Below are positions 12,826 through 21,952 of a DNA stretch of 32,048 bases, piece after piece (position 1 is the stretch's first letter; each line of letters opens with the position of its first letter). Below the pieces are notes generated by a model, which searched no databases, was not told the origin of the DNA, and was given only the letters and a program-made list of their open reading frames with translations. Made by a program: the position numbers and the translations under genes. Origin of the DNA: Microseira sp003486305 (GTDB lineage Bacteria > Cyanobacteriota > Cyanobacteriia > Cyanobacteriales > Aerosakkonemataceae); assembly GCA_031969655.1 (NCBI GenBank), contig DALYJX010000061.1, positions 1-32,048 of the forward strand. Direction: 5' to 3'.

Positions 12826-14628
12826 ATGAGCCTTTGCATTAACCCCATCTGCCCTCAACCAGACAACCCAGCCGATGGTAACAGCCGCTTCTGTCAAGGT
12901 TGCGGTTCACCCCTAGAAATAGCGGGGCGATATCGGGTAACTCGCCTTTTAAGCGATAAAACAGGCTTTGGCAAAGTATATGAAGCCTACGAAGGTAACA
13001 CCCCCAAAATTCTTAAAGTACTCAAAGAAAACCTCAACCGCAACCCCAAAGCCGTAGAATTATTCGAGCAAGAAGCAGCCGTATTAGGACAACTAGATAA
13101 CCCCGGCATTCCCAAAGTCGATTGCTATTTCCAATATCAAACCAGAAATGGCATCCGCTTGCACTGCATCGGCATGGAAAAAATCGAGGGCGTCAACTTA
13201 GAACAATGGCTTGAACAACGAGGCAATCAACCAATTAGTCAAGACCAAGCCCTCAATTGGTTAGAACAAATAACAGCAATTTTACATCTAGTCCATAGCC
13301 AGCAATATTTGCATCGCGATATTAAACCATCTAACATCATGCTGCGTCCCAACGGACAGCTAGTATTAATCGACTTTGGCACCGCCAGAGAAATGACTTA
13401 TACCTACCTCGCCAAGATCGGCGGCGGAGAAAGAATAACCGCAATTGAATCATCGGGATATACAGCACCCGAACAAGCATTTGGTCAAGCAATACCCCAG
13501 TCAGATTTCTATTCTTTAGGACGCACGTTTGTCTTTTTACTAACAGGAAGACACCCTTTAGATATGTACGATAGCCGCAACGATGTATTAAATTGGCGCG
13601 GTTATGCCACCCACGTTTCGCCGTTACTCTTAGATTTAATCGATCGATTAATGGCAAAAGATATAAAACAGCGCCCCGCCAATACGCAAGATCTTTTGCG
13701 ACGAATCGCAGACATTAAACGCGAACTAACTGAAACTGTCAATGTAGGCGGAATCAGTAGAGATACAACATTCGTGCCAGCAGTACCGCCCCCAAATAGG
13801 AGAAATACAACGTTAATACCAACCTTAGTGCGCTGGGTTGGTGGTCTAGCATTACTCTCAACTTTACTGCGCTGGATTAGGACAAGAACAACAACTTTAT
13901 TGCCCTCTCCCCGGCGGCAAGAAAACGATAAATTACCCGTTCTTGGTATAATTGCCGCGCTGTTGATAGCCTTGGGATTAATTGGTTTAACTGCTTTAGC
14001 TTTGAGTGGTATAAACCGCATTAATAATATAGTCACTCAAAGACCCGAAAGAAAAGGTAAAGTAGATTATTTTCCATACATAGAAGGTGCAGATAGTCAA
14101 GGGAGAACAGCCGAATTTAGCGTTGCGGTTCTTTCGGTTGAATATAAATGGTCTTTTGGCAGTACTTATCAGATTCAACATAACAACCAAATTATCACCC
14201 TTGAAGAGTTAAGAAAGAACCTGGAACAAGAAGGCATCCGCAGAATCATGCAAAACCCAACTGAAATTATATCGGTGGGAACCGCTTCTTGTGAGGGCAA
14301 TTTAGCAGAAGAAGAACTGCGGGCTTCTCAAAGAGCGCAGCAAATACAACTTGTGGCGAAAAAAATCTTTCGTAATGTGCGTAGCGTCGAAGGTTATCGC
14401 TTATTAAATTTAGGGCAATTTAGACGGAGTGGTTGTCAGGCGAATCAAGATTTAACTTCATACCAAAGAAGCGTGATAATTATTGGAGTTAGAAACAAAA
14501 CACCAGGCGTAAATGTGGATGAAGCATTGCGGGATAGGTTAGAAAAGAAACCCTTCGCCGACTTCAAATTAGAAGATTATTCCCTTGGTTCGCCGGATAA
14601 ATTTAAGACAATTTCTAGTAATTTGTAG
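12826..14628 (+). CDS. Membrane Ser/Thr protein kinase with N-terminal four-Cys motif
   Basis: 600 residues. A four-Cys zinc-ribbon-like motif (Cys4, Cys9, Cys23, Cys26) precedes a Hanks-type kinase domain at about 35-300. The ATP-site Lys is probably in KILKVLKE (61-68), HRDIKPSN lies at 163-170, DFGTA at 183-187 and APEQA at 214-218. The glycine loop is weak (LSDKTGFGKVYEA). A membrane helix follows at about 371-393 (PVLGIIAALLIALGLIGLTA), then an extracytoplasmic domain of about 200 residues containing two Cys and an SVGTASCEGN motif like that seen in other cyanobacterial kinases. It should sense an outside signal and phosphorylate Ser/Thr in the cytoplasm. It follows two stress-type genes in the same direction. 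Confidence 0.9.
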   Translation: MSLCINPICPQPDNPADGNSRFCQGCGSPLEIAGRYRVTRLLSDKTGFGKVYEAYEGNTPKILKVLKENLNRNPKAVELFEQEAAVLGQLDNPGIPKVDCYFQYQTRNGIRLHCIGMEKIEGVNLEQWLEQRGNQPISQDQALNWLEQITAILHLVHSQQYLHRDIKPSNIMLRPNGQLVLIDFGTAREMTYTYLAKIGGGERITAIESSGYTAPEQAFGQAIPQSDFYSLGRTFVFLLTGRHPLDMYDSRNDVLNWRGYATHVSPLLLDLIDRLMAKDIKQRPANTQDLLRRIADIKRELTETVNVGGISRDTTFVPAVPPPNRRNTTLIPTLVRWVGGLALLSTLLRWIRTRTTTLLPSPRRQENDKLPVLGIIAALLIALGLIGLTALALSGINRINNIVTQRPERKGKVDYFPYIEGADSQGRTAEFSVAVLSVEYKWSFGSTYQIQHNNQIITLEELRKNLEQEGIRRIMQNPTEIISVGTASCEGNLAEEELRASQRAQQIQLVAKKIFRNVRSVEGYRLLNLGQFRRSGCQANQDLTSYQRSVIIIGVRNKTPGVNVDEALRDRLEKKPFADFKLEDYSLGSPDKFKTISSNL

Positions 14629-14680
14629 CAAGTTAAGTAGGGTGCGATCGCGCGATATCTTTCCCTTTTTATCATCGCCT

Positions 14681-14868
14681 GTAGGGACGCAATCAACAGA
14701 TCTTGGCTGTGACAAATAGATTTTGGATGCCGTGTCCCTACCTGATTTGGTGATATATGGTGCCGGATTTTTTTAGATGCGATCGCGCGTACATCAAAGA
14801 TCTTGTCGGGGCGGGTTTATATAAATTGTCGGTTGGAGTTCAAATCCTTTGGTGAAACCCGCCCCTAC
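14681..14868. repeat. Two GTAGGG-type inverted-repeat elements
   Basis: GTAGGGAC at 14681-14688 is complemented by GTCCCTAC at 14734-14741. A second element opens GGGGCGGGTTT at about 14807 and closes AAACCCGCCCCTAC, ending at 14868. The latter belongs to the same family as the clusters at 8589 and 23092. The gap 14629-14914 contains nothing else that looks like a gene. Confidence 0.7.
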
Positions 14869-14876
14869 ATTTTCAA

Positions 14877-14918
14877 CAATTACCAATTACCAATTACCAA
14901 TTACCCATTACCCATTAC
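14877..14918. repeat. Heptamer tandem array (CAATTAC)4(CCATTAC)2
   Basis: Four perfect copies of CAATTAC are followed by two of CCATTAC, 42 bases in all. The right end overlaps the 3' end of the methyltransferase gene, whose stop codon (14917-14915) lies in the last copy. This fits the cyanobacterial STRR/LTRR repeat class. Confidence 0.85.
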
Positions 14919-15523
14919 CTCTTTTGCGCCACAATATGAAAAATATGCCAATGCTTCGGTTCCTCCAATGCTGTTTTTCCGTCTTCTTCTTCGATTCTAA
15001 ACATTTCAATTTCAAATGGTTCTAGTAACTTTTCTGCCTGTTCTTGGGTATGATGGGTGTGGGTGGGAATACTTGCCCAATCGTCTCTATCCCCAAATAA
15101 TTGACCGCAAAAACGACCTCCCGGACGGAGACTTTGGCAGATTTTATCCCACAATTCGGGGAAATATTCGGGTGGACAAAAGGGCAGGGTAAAGCTAGCA
15201 TTAATTAAATCGGTTTGGGGCCAAGTCGCTGCTTGAAATTTGGCGACTTGTGTGGTTAAATTATCAATATTTGGCAAGTCTTCTCTCGCTAGCATCCGGT
15301 CAAAGGCTTCGGGATTGCCATCGATGGCTAAAACTCGCCAACCTCGTCTGAGCAGTTCCACGGTATCCCGACCTTCGCCGCATCCCAAGTCTACCGCGAA
15401 CCCTGGAGTTTCAAAGCGTTCTAATGCGGCTAAAAGGGTAGGACGGGGGGGTCTTCCGGCGACGGCTTGGTAGTATTTAGGCCATTTGTGTTCAAAATCC
15501 TGGGATTGGGGCTGTTCTAGCAT
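14915..15523 (-). CDS. Class I SAM-dependent methyltransferase (TehB-like)
   Basis: 202 residues from ATG 15523. A longer start at GTG 15550 is possible; neither has a good ribosome binding site. The SAM-binding motif is AVDLGCGEGRDTVELLRRGW, motif II is VLAIDGN, then LINASFTLPFCPPEYF and the post-core SLRPGGRFCGQLFG. This is the Rossmann layout of small TehB/UbiE-like methyltransferases. The substrate cannot be deduced. The stop codon is supplied by a heptamer repeat, so the natural C-terminus may once have been different. Confidence 0.85.
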   Translation of the reverse strand: MLEQPQSQDFEHKWPKYYQAVAGRPPRPTLLAALERFETPGFAVDLGCGEGRDTVELLRRGWRVLAIDGNPEAFDRMLAREDLPNIDNLTTQVAKFQAATWPQTDLINASFTLPFCPPEYFPELWDKICQSLRPGGRFCGQLFGDRDDWASIPTHTHHTQEQAEKLLEPFEIEMFRIEEEDGKTALEEPKHWHIFHIVAQKR

Positions 15524-15635
15524 GACGATAAATCGAATGTCTTTCGCCACCTGAGTTTAACAAAGGCTGCGGGAGACTAAAGTCTGAGGGGATACAAACC
15601 CGCAGGTAGGGAAGGGGTTTGGGGGGTGCGATTCT

Positions 15636-15686
15636 TGGAGCGATAGCTTCGCTTCACGCGAAGCGTGCCGGAGGCATATCGCTCGA
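15636..15686. repeat. HIP1-associated dispersed repeat
   Basis: GAGCGATAGCTTCGCTTCACGCGAAGCGTGCCGGAGGCATATCGCTC-type segment: inverted GAGCGAT ends enclose a small hairpin (GCTTCGC and GCGAAGC). The GCGTGCCGGAGGCATATCGC part recurs in island copies A and E and near 20382-20401. Confidence 0.6.
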
Positions 15687-15726
15687 TTAAAAATGTCAAG
15701 AAAGGTATCTAGATCTATCTGTCCCA

Positions 15727-16030
15727 TTACAAAATCTGATACGGCTTGATTTGGGCATACTCAAAGGTCACCTCACCGATCGGGCGTCGCCGTCTCTTGC
15801 GCCGTCTTTCACCTAATACCATCTCTGTACCTGGGTTAACAGCGAAGCTGCGATCGCTCTTGCTGTGATTGATGCATTCTGGGTCAAAGACTTTATCTGC
15901 AAGTGCTACTACCTTTTGAACTACCCTGATGCCTTCTGTCTTGTTAACAACATAAAGCTTTAACTCAAAACCATCTGAAGGTTTATAGTACGTCACGATT
16001 TCTGTTCCTTTACGCCATTGAAAATTAGGG
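15727..16030 (-). pseudogene. 5'-truncated gene remnant, minus strand
   Basis: The minus-strand frame has protein-like character from about WRKGTEIVTYYKPSDGF (near 16015) to the stop at 15727, including KVVALADKVFDPECIN and a basic stretch RRRKRRRRPIGE. No ATG or other plausible start precedes it: the open frame continues to a TTG at 16110, but that part is antisense to the plus-strand remnant. It looks like the C-terminal part of a small unknown protein whose start was lost at about 16020. The function is not recognised. Confidence 0.45.
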
Positions 16031-16335
16031 GTCGCGCTGCTATAGCTGGGACATTTACTCGTACATTTCTTACAATTTGGAATCCTCGTGCGCCTAATCA
16101 AGATATACAACTTGATGTTTATTACGAAAATCGTACAGCCAGATTCAGTATTCCAATTACTCCTGACCGACCACCACCAGATGATGATGATGAGGAAGAT
16201 CCACCACCTTGCGATATTCCAATTACCAGTGATTTTGAATTTGGTTATTTTTGTCTCACCAGAGTAGAATCCGATAGATTGATCGGAGATCTACCAAACA
16301 GAAACATTGAACAAAATTTGGAGAGATTCAGATGA
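15979..16335 (+). pseudogene. 5'-truncated gene remnant, plus strand
   Basis: The open frame runs from after TGA 15976-15978 to TGA 16333-16335. Protein-like sequence begins near 16018 (FLTIWNPRAPNQDIQLDVYY), then an acidic Pro-rich linker PPPDDDDEEDPPP and a final globular-looking part ending ERFR. There is no in-frame ATG, only TTG at 16018, so the start appears lost. The stop overlaps by four bases (ATGA) the start of the next frame, which shows it was once the first gene of an operon. The product is not recognised. Confidence 0.45.
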
Positions 16336-16531
16336 CGCGAAGCTATCCCCCTAATCGCGGTTCTAGTGAATACTCAAACAGCTTTTGGATGAAGAATTTG
16401 CTAAGAAGCTAACAGAAGGTGAAGTAATAGGCGTTGTTGGTGCTGTTGCGGCAGGTAGCAGCGCAACTCTTAGGGTTGTTTCAAGCAATAACGTTATTCA
16501 GAAAGGTAAACGGATTTTATCAAAACGCTGA
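16332..16531 (+). pseudogene. Small frameshifted gene coupled to the remnant upstream
   Basis: ATG 16332 opens MTRSYPPNRGSSEYS and stops at 16412. In the -1 frame the sequence goes on smoothly from about 16372 as KQLLDEEFAKKLTEGEVIG, then VVGAVAAGSSATLRVV, to TGA 16529-16531. One missing base near 16368-16376 explains both halves; the intact protein would have about 66 residues. The ATGA overlap with the previous stop supports translation coupling in the ancestor. No family is recognised. Confidence 0.5.
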
Positions 16532-16561
16532 AAGCCTTACTCAGAGCCTAATGCATTAAAA

Positions 16562-16631
16562 GCGGGCGGCGGGAATCGAACCCGCGTCTTTAGCTTGGAA
16601 GGCTAAGGTATTACCATTATACCACGCCCGC
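16562..16631 (-). tRNA. trnG: tRNA-Gly (UCC)
   Basis: On the minus strand a complete 70-base cloverleaf is seen: acceptor arms GCGGGCG and CGCCCGC, D-loop AATGGTA, anticodon stem TTAGC/GCTAA with loop CTTCCAA (anticodon TCC), and T-arm GCGGG-TTCGATT-CCCGC. CCA is not encoded. Confidence 0.95.
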
Positions 16632-16695
16632 AGGGCAAGGAATTTTGCCTGCAACTTAACTAATATAACACAATTTCCCAGGAAGGACAACAGCT

Positions 16696-19600
16696 TCACG
16701 CTTTTATTTCTGGATCTACCCAGAAAGTAAGAACGGTTTCATCGACGCCTTTGAGTTGCAGGGGACTGCCCTTAATAATTTCATCCTCCTTTAAATAATC
16801 TGCTACTGCCGCAGAAACCAGGATGCCATTGGGTTTGGCGGCTTCTTGCAGGCGCGAGGCAATATTGACTGTGGGGCCAATCGCGGTATAGTCGGAGCGC
16901 TGGGCGCTGCCGAACATGCCTACTACCGCGGTTCCCTGGTGAATGCCGCAGCGAAACTGGACTTCGGGGATGCCCTGTTCGCTCCAGCGGGCGTTGAGTT
17001 TGCTTAGGACTTGTTGCATTTGTCGCGCGGCGGCGATCGCACGCCTTACCTGTTCGTTTGGCGTCATGTCTTCCGGGGCGCCAAACAACGCCAACACGGC
17101 ATCGCCCATAAATTTATCCACCGTGCCGCCGTTATCGAATACTACCTTGGTCATCGCTTCCAGGTATTCATTTAACAACTCGGCAATGCGGCGCGATCGC
17201 AATGTATTCGACAGTTGCGTAAATCCCACAATATCGCTGAATAAAATCGTCACCAATCTCGGTTCCGGGCGCAAATCGAGCATCAGCCTTCCCGACGCTG
17301 CTCCCTTCACCATTGCTGGGGGTAAAAAGCGCTTCAGTACCGACTCGGTGAGGTAAGTATTCAACTCGCTGACTCGGCGCTCGTTTTCCTTGAGCGCCAA
17401 CAAATTCCGCACTTCTGCCAACAATTCTCGGTCGTTAAACGGCTTGGCTAGGTAGGCATCTGCCCCCATTTCCGCCCCTTCGATGCGGGTATCGTCGTCA
17501 ACTTTTGCCGTCAGCAGGATCATCGGCGTTCCGGCTAAATTTTCATCCTCTCGCACCATCCGGATCAAATCCCAGCCTGACACCACGGGCATCATCAAAT
17601 CCGTTACGATTAGTTGGGGCTGCTTGCTTTTCGCCAAACTGTAACCTTCTGCCCCATCGCGGGCGGTTAACACTTCAAACCCGCTAGAACGTAAAATTCG
17701 GGATACATAGGCGCGTAAATCCGGATTGTCATCGACGACCAAGATCGTGCGGGAGATCGAAGACTCCTCGCCTCCACTCGACTCCTCTGTTTTTGACTCT
17801 TCTAATAGTTCTAAATCTGCCAATTCTACCGCCGCGCGGGAAAGTTCTACTTGCGTTTGTACTTCCAGCACCTGGTCGATGGGTAGGTGCGCGGTTCCAG
17901 TTTGCAGCCACACGGTAAAAGTGGTTCCGGCTTCATAAATCGACTCGACGGAAATTTGACCCCCGTGGAGTTCGACTAATTCTTTCACCAAAGCCAAACC
18001 TAAACCGCTACCTTCATAAGAACGATTCACCGATCCTTCTGCTTGACGAAATCGCTCGAATAAGTGGGGAATTTGCTCGGTGCGAATGCCAATCCCGGTG
18101 TCTTTAATTTGAATGCGAATGTGATCGCCAGCCGGTTCGACTTTAATCGCAATTATCCCGCCAGAGTTGGTAAATTTCATAGCATTTGACAATAGGTTGT
18201 AAAGCACCTTGTCAAATTTTTCCGGGTCTAAATAAACCAGGGGACAGGATTTTAATTCGCTCACCAAACGCAAATTTTTTTTCTCGCAATAGGGGCGGAA
18301 TGCTTCCACAATTTGAGCGATCATTTCGCTCAAATCGCAAGGTCGAAACCTGGCTTGCACTCGACCGGCATCGATGCGCTGGATATCTAACAGTTGGTTA
18401 ACGAGTCGCAGCAGGCGGCGACAGCTTCGCAAAGCGATTTCTGCTTGTTCGTAAGGCAAATCTTGTTTTTGCGATACAACAGATTCTAAAGGCCCCATCA
18501 TTAGAGTTAAAGGGGTGCGAAATTCGTGGGAAATATTTTGGAAGAATTCGGTTTTTTGCCGGTCTAATTCGAGTAAACGTTCTGCTTGCTGGCGGGTTTT
18601 TTGGTAGAGGCGGGATTGCTGGACAGCGATCGCAGCTTGGGCGGCTACTGCTTGCGCCAAACCTATATCCATCTGCTTCCACTGGCGCGGCTGATAAGCT
18701 TCCCGCAAAGAAATACTGCCAATAATTTTACCGTCAGATAACAGCGGCACCACCAACAGCGCCCTAGCACTTTGACGCAAAGGTAATTCAAACCCTTTGA
18801 GTCTGGGTGTGGCTTCCAGATCGTTAATTACCACAGGTTGTTGCGTAATCAACAACTGTTGCAGCACGGGATTACCCGCTATCGGCACTTGCGACAGGGG
18901 TAAATGTAAAAGGTTTGGAGATTTTGGCGTTTTGGGAATTGCTTCTTCGAGATCGCAACTCATTACCGAAACTTCAAAATTTTTATCGTACAATCCCACG
19001 CACTGGACATACTCATCCGATTCAGTCCACAGAGACAGGGCGCAGCCATCCACTTGTAAAGCTTGACCTAACTCGTAAGTAATCGCAGCAAAGATATCTT
19101 GGGGATTAAGGCTGGAACGAATGGCGCGGGTGATGCTGTTGATTAAAGCTTCCCGTTTCGCCATCGCCAGAGAGCGTTCGTAAGCGCGCGCTTGGGAAAG
19201 AGCAAGGGCAGCTTGATCCGCTACCATAAACGCTAGTTGGACTTCATCATCCTGCCACTGGCGGATAGTGCCGCACTGGTGGAGTGCCATAACAGCCATT
19301 AATTCCTGCTGGCAGATCAGGGGTACTACCAGGGAAGATCGAATATCGGCAGTTTGATAGGCGCGCGATCGCAATTGCAGTTCGATTGTCTCCCCCTGGA
19401 TGCGATCGTCCTTCGTCGCATCAAAAATTACCTGCACGTCGCCCACTTCCCAAAGCGTTTGCGCCAAAACCGCCGATGAAGTTTGTTCTGGTTCGTTTTG
19501 CTTGGATTTGCCTTGGGGCTTTTGGTAGACAAACCATTGGTTAACCATCTGCTCGTCTTGGAACGGACGGATGATGCAAGCATCCGCCTCGAGCATGTGA

Positions 19601-20118
19601 CCGACGGTGTTAGCGATCGTTTGCAAGATTTCCCGATAGTCGGTGCGCGAGCGAATCGTATTGGTGACTGTATTGAGCAAAGATTCCTGGCGCAGAGTGC
19701 GGCATAACTCGCGCGTGCGCGCCCTCAAAACGTTGTGGGTATCTAAAGCTTGCTGTACCACACCCCGGAGTTCTTCCGCTTCCCAAGGTTTGGTCACGTA
19801 CTTGAACACTTTACCCGAATTGATCGCTTCCACCAAGTCTTCTACATCCGTATAGCCGGTCAAAATAATCCGGATGATATCGGGATATTGGGTAGCAGTC
19901 AGGCTCAAAAATTCGGTGCCGCTCATCTGGGGCATCCGCTGATCTGAGATAATTACGGCAATATCCTTTTGATTTGCTAGAATCTCCAGTGCTGCTGGCC
20001 CCGAAGTCGCCCGCAACACTTGGTATTCCCTATAGAACGTGCGGTATAGCAAGTCGAGATTATCGGGTTCATCATCGACAACCAAAATTTTCGGCTTGCT
20101 AAAGTTTTGAGATGTCAT
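16696..20118 (-). CDS. cyaC: CyaC-type adenylate cyclase: REC-GAF-GAF-histidine kinase-REC-cyclase
   Basis: 1140 residues. In order: receiver domain (10-125, Asp59 in IISDQRMP); two GAF-like sensor domains (about 145-310 and 320-500); HisKA with His531 in QNISHEFRTPL; HATPase with NLLSNAMKF, DTGIGI and GSGLGLALV (to about 740); second receiver (791-905, Asp840 in VTDLMMP); class III cyclase (about 950-1130) with metal-binding Asp962 in FSDIVGFT and Asp1006 in KFMGDAVLALFG. This is the layout of CyaC of Spirulina and Anabaena, which makes cAMP under phosphorelay control. No signal peptide or membrane segment is seen, so it acts in the cytoplasm. ATG 20118 begins just before the first receiver. 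Confidence 0.93.
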   Translation of the reverse strand: MTSQNFSKPKILVVDDEPDNLDLLYRTFYREYQVLRATSGPAALEILANQKDIAVIISDQRMPQMSGTEFLSLTATQYPDIIRIILTGYTDVEDLVEAINSGKVFKYVTKPWEAEELRGVVQQALDTHNVLRARTRELCRTLRQESLLNTVTNTIRSRTDYREILQTIANTVGHMLEADACIIRPFQDEQMVNQWFVYQKPQGKSKQNEPEQTSSAVLAQTLWEVGDVQVIFDATKDDRIQGETIELQLRSRAYQTADIRSSLVVPLICQQELMAVMALHQCGTIRQWQDDEVQLAFMVADQAALALSQARAYERSLAMAKREALINSITRAIRSSLNPQDIFAAITYELGQALQVDGCALSLWTESDEYVQCVGLYDKNFEVSVMSCDLEEAIPKTPKSPNLLHLPLSQVPIAGNPVLQQLLITQQPVVINDLEATPRLKGFELPLRQSARALLVVPLLSDGKIIGSISLREAYQPRQWKQMDIGLAQAVAAQAAIAVQQSRLYQKTRQQAERLLELDRQKTEFFQNISHEFRTPLTLMMGPLESVVSQKQDLPYEQAEIALRSCRRLLRLVNQLLDIQRIDAGRVQARFRPCDLSEMIAQIVEAFRPYCEKKNLRLVSELKSCPLVYLDPEKFDKVLYNLLSNAMKFTNSGGIIAIKVEPAGDHIRIQIKDTGIGIRTEQIPHLFERFRQAEGSVNRSYEGSGLGLALVKELVELHGGQISVESIYEAGTTFTVWLQTGTAHLPIDQVLEVQTQVELSRAAVELADLELLEESKTEESSGGEESSISRTILVVDDNPDLRAYVSRILRSSGFEVLTARDGAEGYSLAKSKQPQLIVTDLMMPVVSGWDLIRMVREDENLAGTPMILLTAKVDDDTRIEGAEMGADAYLAKPFNDRELLAEVRNLLALKENERRVSELNTYLTESVLKRFLPPAMVKGAASGRLMLDLRPEPRLVTILFSDIVGFTQLSNTLRSRRIAELLNEYLEAMTKVVFDNGGTVDKFMGDAVLALFGAPEDMTPNEQVRRAIAAARQMQQVLSKLNARWSEQGIPEVQFRCGIHQGTAVVGMFGSAQRSDYTAIGPTVNIASRLQEAAKPNGILVSAAVADYLKEDEIIKGSPLQLKGVDETVLTFWVDPEIKA

Positions 20119-20819
20119 CCACCGCTCTCCTGCTGCTGTTGACCCTCTGGGTGAAAAACGTCTGGTTCAAATTAAAGGGCAAAAGGTTACATCCACGGAT
20201 GATAAACTGATAGAGCGATCCCTGCTGCGATTTGATTTTGTATAATTTGCCCATCCCTTGAAAACCATTGTGACAGTTGTTGGCAGTACACCCCGTTTTT
20301 TGATTTTGCAGACAGATACACCCAAAAACCGCAGGCTTCAAAGTGCGATCGCAAAGCGCGATCGCGGAGCTTCACGCACCAGCGTGCCCGAGGCATATCG
20401 CAAGTGGGTGCCTTCCGGCAGCAGATATCGGCATCTTCTCCACCACAGGGTAGCTAAAAAGCGATTGGTATGCTCGCCTCTCCACCACTTCCCACGATGC
20501 AAAAATGCGATCGCGTTAGTTGTGTGGAGCAAGCCTACGAGGCCATTGTTAACCTTGTTTACTTCTTAAGCTTACCCAGCACACAAACCTTTCTAACATT
20601 TGCAGCGCCACGCTTAAACTGGCTATCAGTGTACCGTGTGCCCCCGTCCGGAATGGGGGGAGTGTCAATCGCAGCAACTGTGTTAAAATTGCTTGAGTCA
20701 GCACAAGACGCTAAAACCCACCCCTTTGCAACACTAGGATAGCAAACCGCCTAACGTCAGCAGGATTGCGGTAGCGTTTCCTAAGTTGTCAGGATATCGC
20801 CGCACCTTCAGGTCGCAAA
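20119..20819. other. Intergenic, divergent promoter region with a HIP1 repeat
   Basis: A 700-base gap between divergently read genes. It holds a HIP1-rich repeat at about 20344-20402 (GCGATCGCAAAGCGCGATCG then CGTGCCCGAGGCATATCGC), related to the island repeats. The rest shows no frame with coding character. The promoters of the cyclase gene and of the acetyltransferase gene should lie here but cannot be pinned down. Confidence 0.5.
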
Positions 20820-21437
20820 GTGTCAATCAGGCTCTCAAAACAGCACCAGCAAGAAATGGTCGCACAATCGCGCAGTGCCTCCCAGTTCCATATTCGTGGG
20901 GCTACCCCCAAGGATTTGACCGCCCTTGCCGAAATCCTTGCCGATAGCTTTCACTCGCGTACAGGTATCAATGGTTGGATTTATCCTGTGTTGCGCTTGG
21001 GTATCTACGAAGATATCCGCAATCGACTCAACAAAGCTTCGCCCCATTACGTTTGTTTGGTAGCCGTAGTTTCCCCAACATCTCGCCCTAACACCTGGGA
21101 TTACCCCGCAGGAACCGTGGAAATGTCCCTGCGCTCCAAATATCCTTGGCCTTTGGACTCATCCCAATACCCCTACCTGTCTAATTTGGCAGTGCATCAA
21201 GATTGCCGCCGCCAAGGAGCGGCTAAGCAATTGCTGCTAAAGTGCGAAAGCATTGCGCTGACATGGGGTTTCCAGGATCTCTACCTCCACGTGTTGGAAA
21301 ACAACCATAAAGCACAAAGCTTGTATTTTAAATTAGGCTACCGATTGCACGAGAGCGATCGCAGTTGGGGTTCTCTATTGCTAGGACAGCCCCGCCGCCT
21401 TCTGCTACACAAACGCTTGCACGCTCGCACCGGGTGA
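20820..21437 (+). CDS. GNAT family N-acetyltransferase
   Basis: 205 residues from GTG 20820; ATG 20856 (MVAQSRS) is a credible shorter start. The fold begins at HIRGATPKDLTALAEILADS. The acetyl-CoA motif is PYLSNLAVHQDCRRQGAAKQ with the Q/RxxGxA pattern, followed by LYLHVLENNHKAQSLYFKLG and YRLHE, the classical motifs A and B of GNAT enzymes. The acceptor is unknown; the layout is like that of RimI-type or small-molecule acetyltransferases conserved in cyanobacteria. It may share a transcript with the gene 47 bases downstream. Confidence 0.88.
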   Translation: MSIRLSKQHQQEMVAQSRSASQFHIRGATPKDLTALAEILADSFHSRTGINGWIYPVLRLGIYEDIRNRLNKASPHYVCLVAVVSPTSRPNTWDYPAGTVEMSLRSKYPWPLDSSQYPYLSNLAVHQDCRRQGAAKQLLLKCESIALTWGFQDLYLHVLENNHKAQSLYFKLGYRLHESDRSWGSLLLGQPRRLLLHKRLHARTG

Positions 21438-21484
21438 TACCGGAAGGCTAATATGGAAGGCGTATCCCCAGCCCATTTTTTTTG

Positions 21485-21952
21485 ATGAAACAAGAGATTG
21501 AGCATACAAACGGGTTGGATATTTTAGCTGACCTGCAACGTGGCAAACTCATGATAGTCAACGCCCGCAAGCGGAATGGTTTGATCCTCTATAAGGACTT
21601 CCACGCCGAGTTTGCTGGACCTGGATCGGCTGTTGGTGGCTCGTTTGACATGGCTTGTCAGCGGGTACTTCCGGTGGGAAATTTTTCTTTGCTCGAACCA
21701 GAATCCGATGAAGACCGCCAGAAAGCTTATTTGATTCGGCGACAGTGGATTCGATTTACCAAACAAGTCACCGATGAACCACAGCCAATCCAGCGAGCGC
21801 AGAAAATCCTGACTCAGTTTGAAGCGTTTTTTGATTCCCAGACCGTGGCTCAAATGCCGGATGAGGCTTTTGCTCGGTTAGTGGGTGTCTTACCACAAAC
21901 GGTTCATCTGGTGCGTCATACTGGTGGGGAATCAGATGGCTCCAGAAGATGA
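21485..21952 (+). CDS. Conserved hypothetical protein
   Basis: 155 residues from ATG 21485; a TTG three bases earlier is ignored. Readable parts are EIEHTNGLDILADLQRGKLM, NGLILYKDFHAEFAGP, a segment rich in charged residues, and a helical end ILTQFEAFFDSQTVAQMPDE with AFARLVGVLPQTVHLV. No signal peptide, membrane helix or catalytic motif is visible, and I do not recognise the family. It reads like a soluble alpha/beta protein. Its 3' end overlaps the convergent hisC gene by 21 bases. Confidence 0.65.
   Translation: MKQEIEHTNGLDILADLQRGKLMIVNARKRNGLILYKDFHAEFAGPGSAVGGSFDMACQRVLPVGNFSLLEPESDEDRQKAYLIRRQWIRFTKQVTDEPQPIQRAQKILTQFEAFFDSQTVAQMPDEAFARLVGVLPQTVHLVRHTGGESDGSRR

Noticed and set aside
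20470..20742. 90-codon plus-strand frame between the cyclase and acetyltransferase genes.
   Set aside because: It crosses HIP1-rich repeat sequence, has no recognisable protein pattern and no ribosome binding site.
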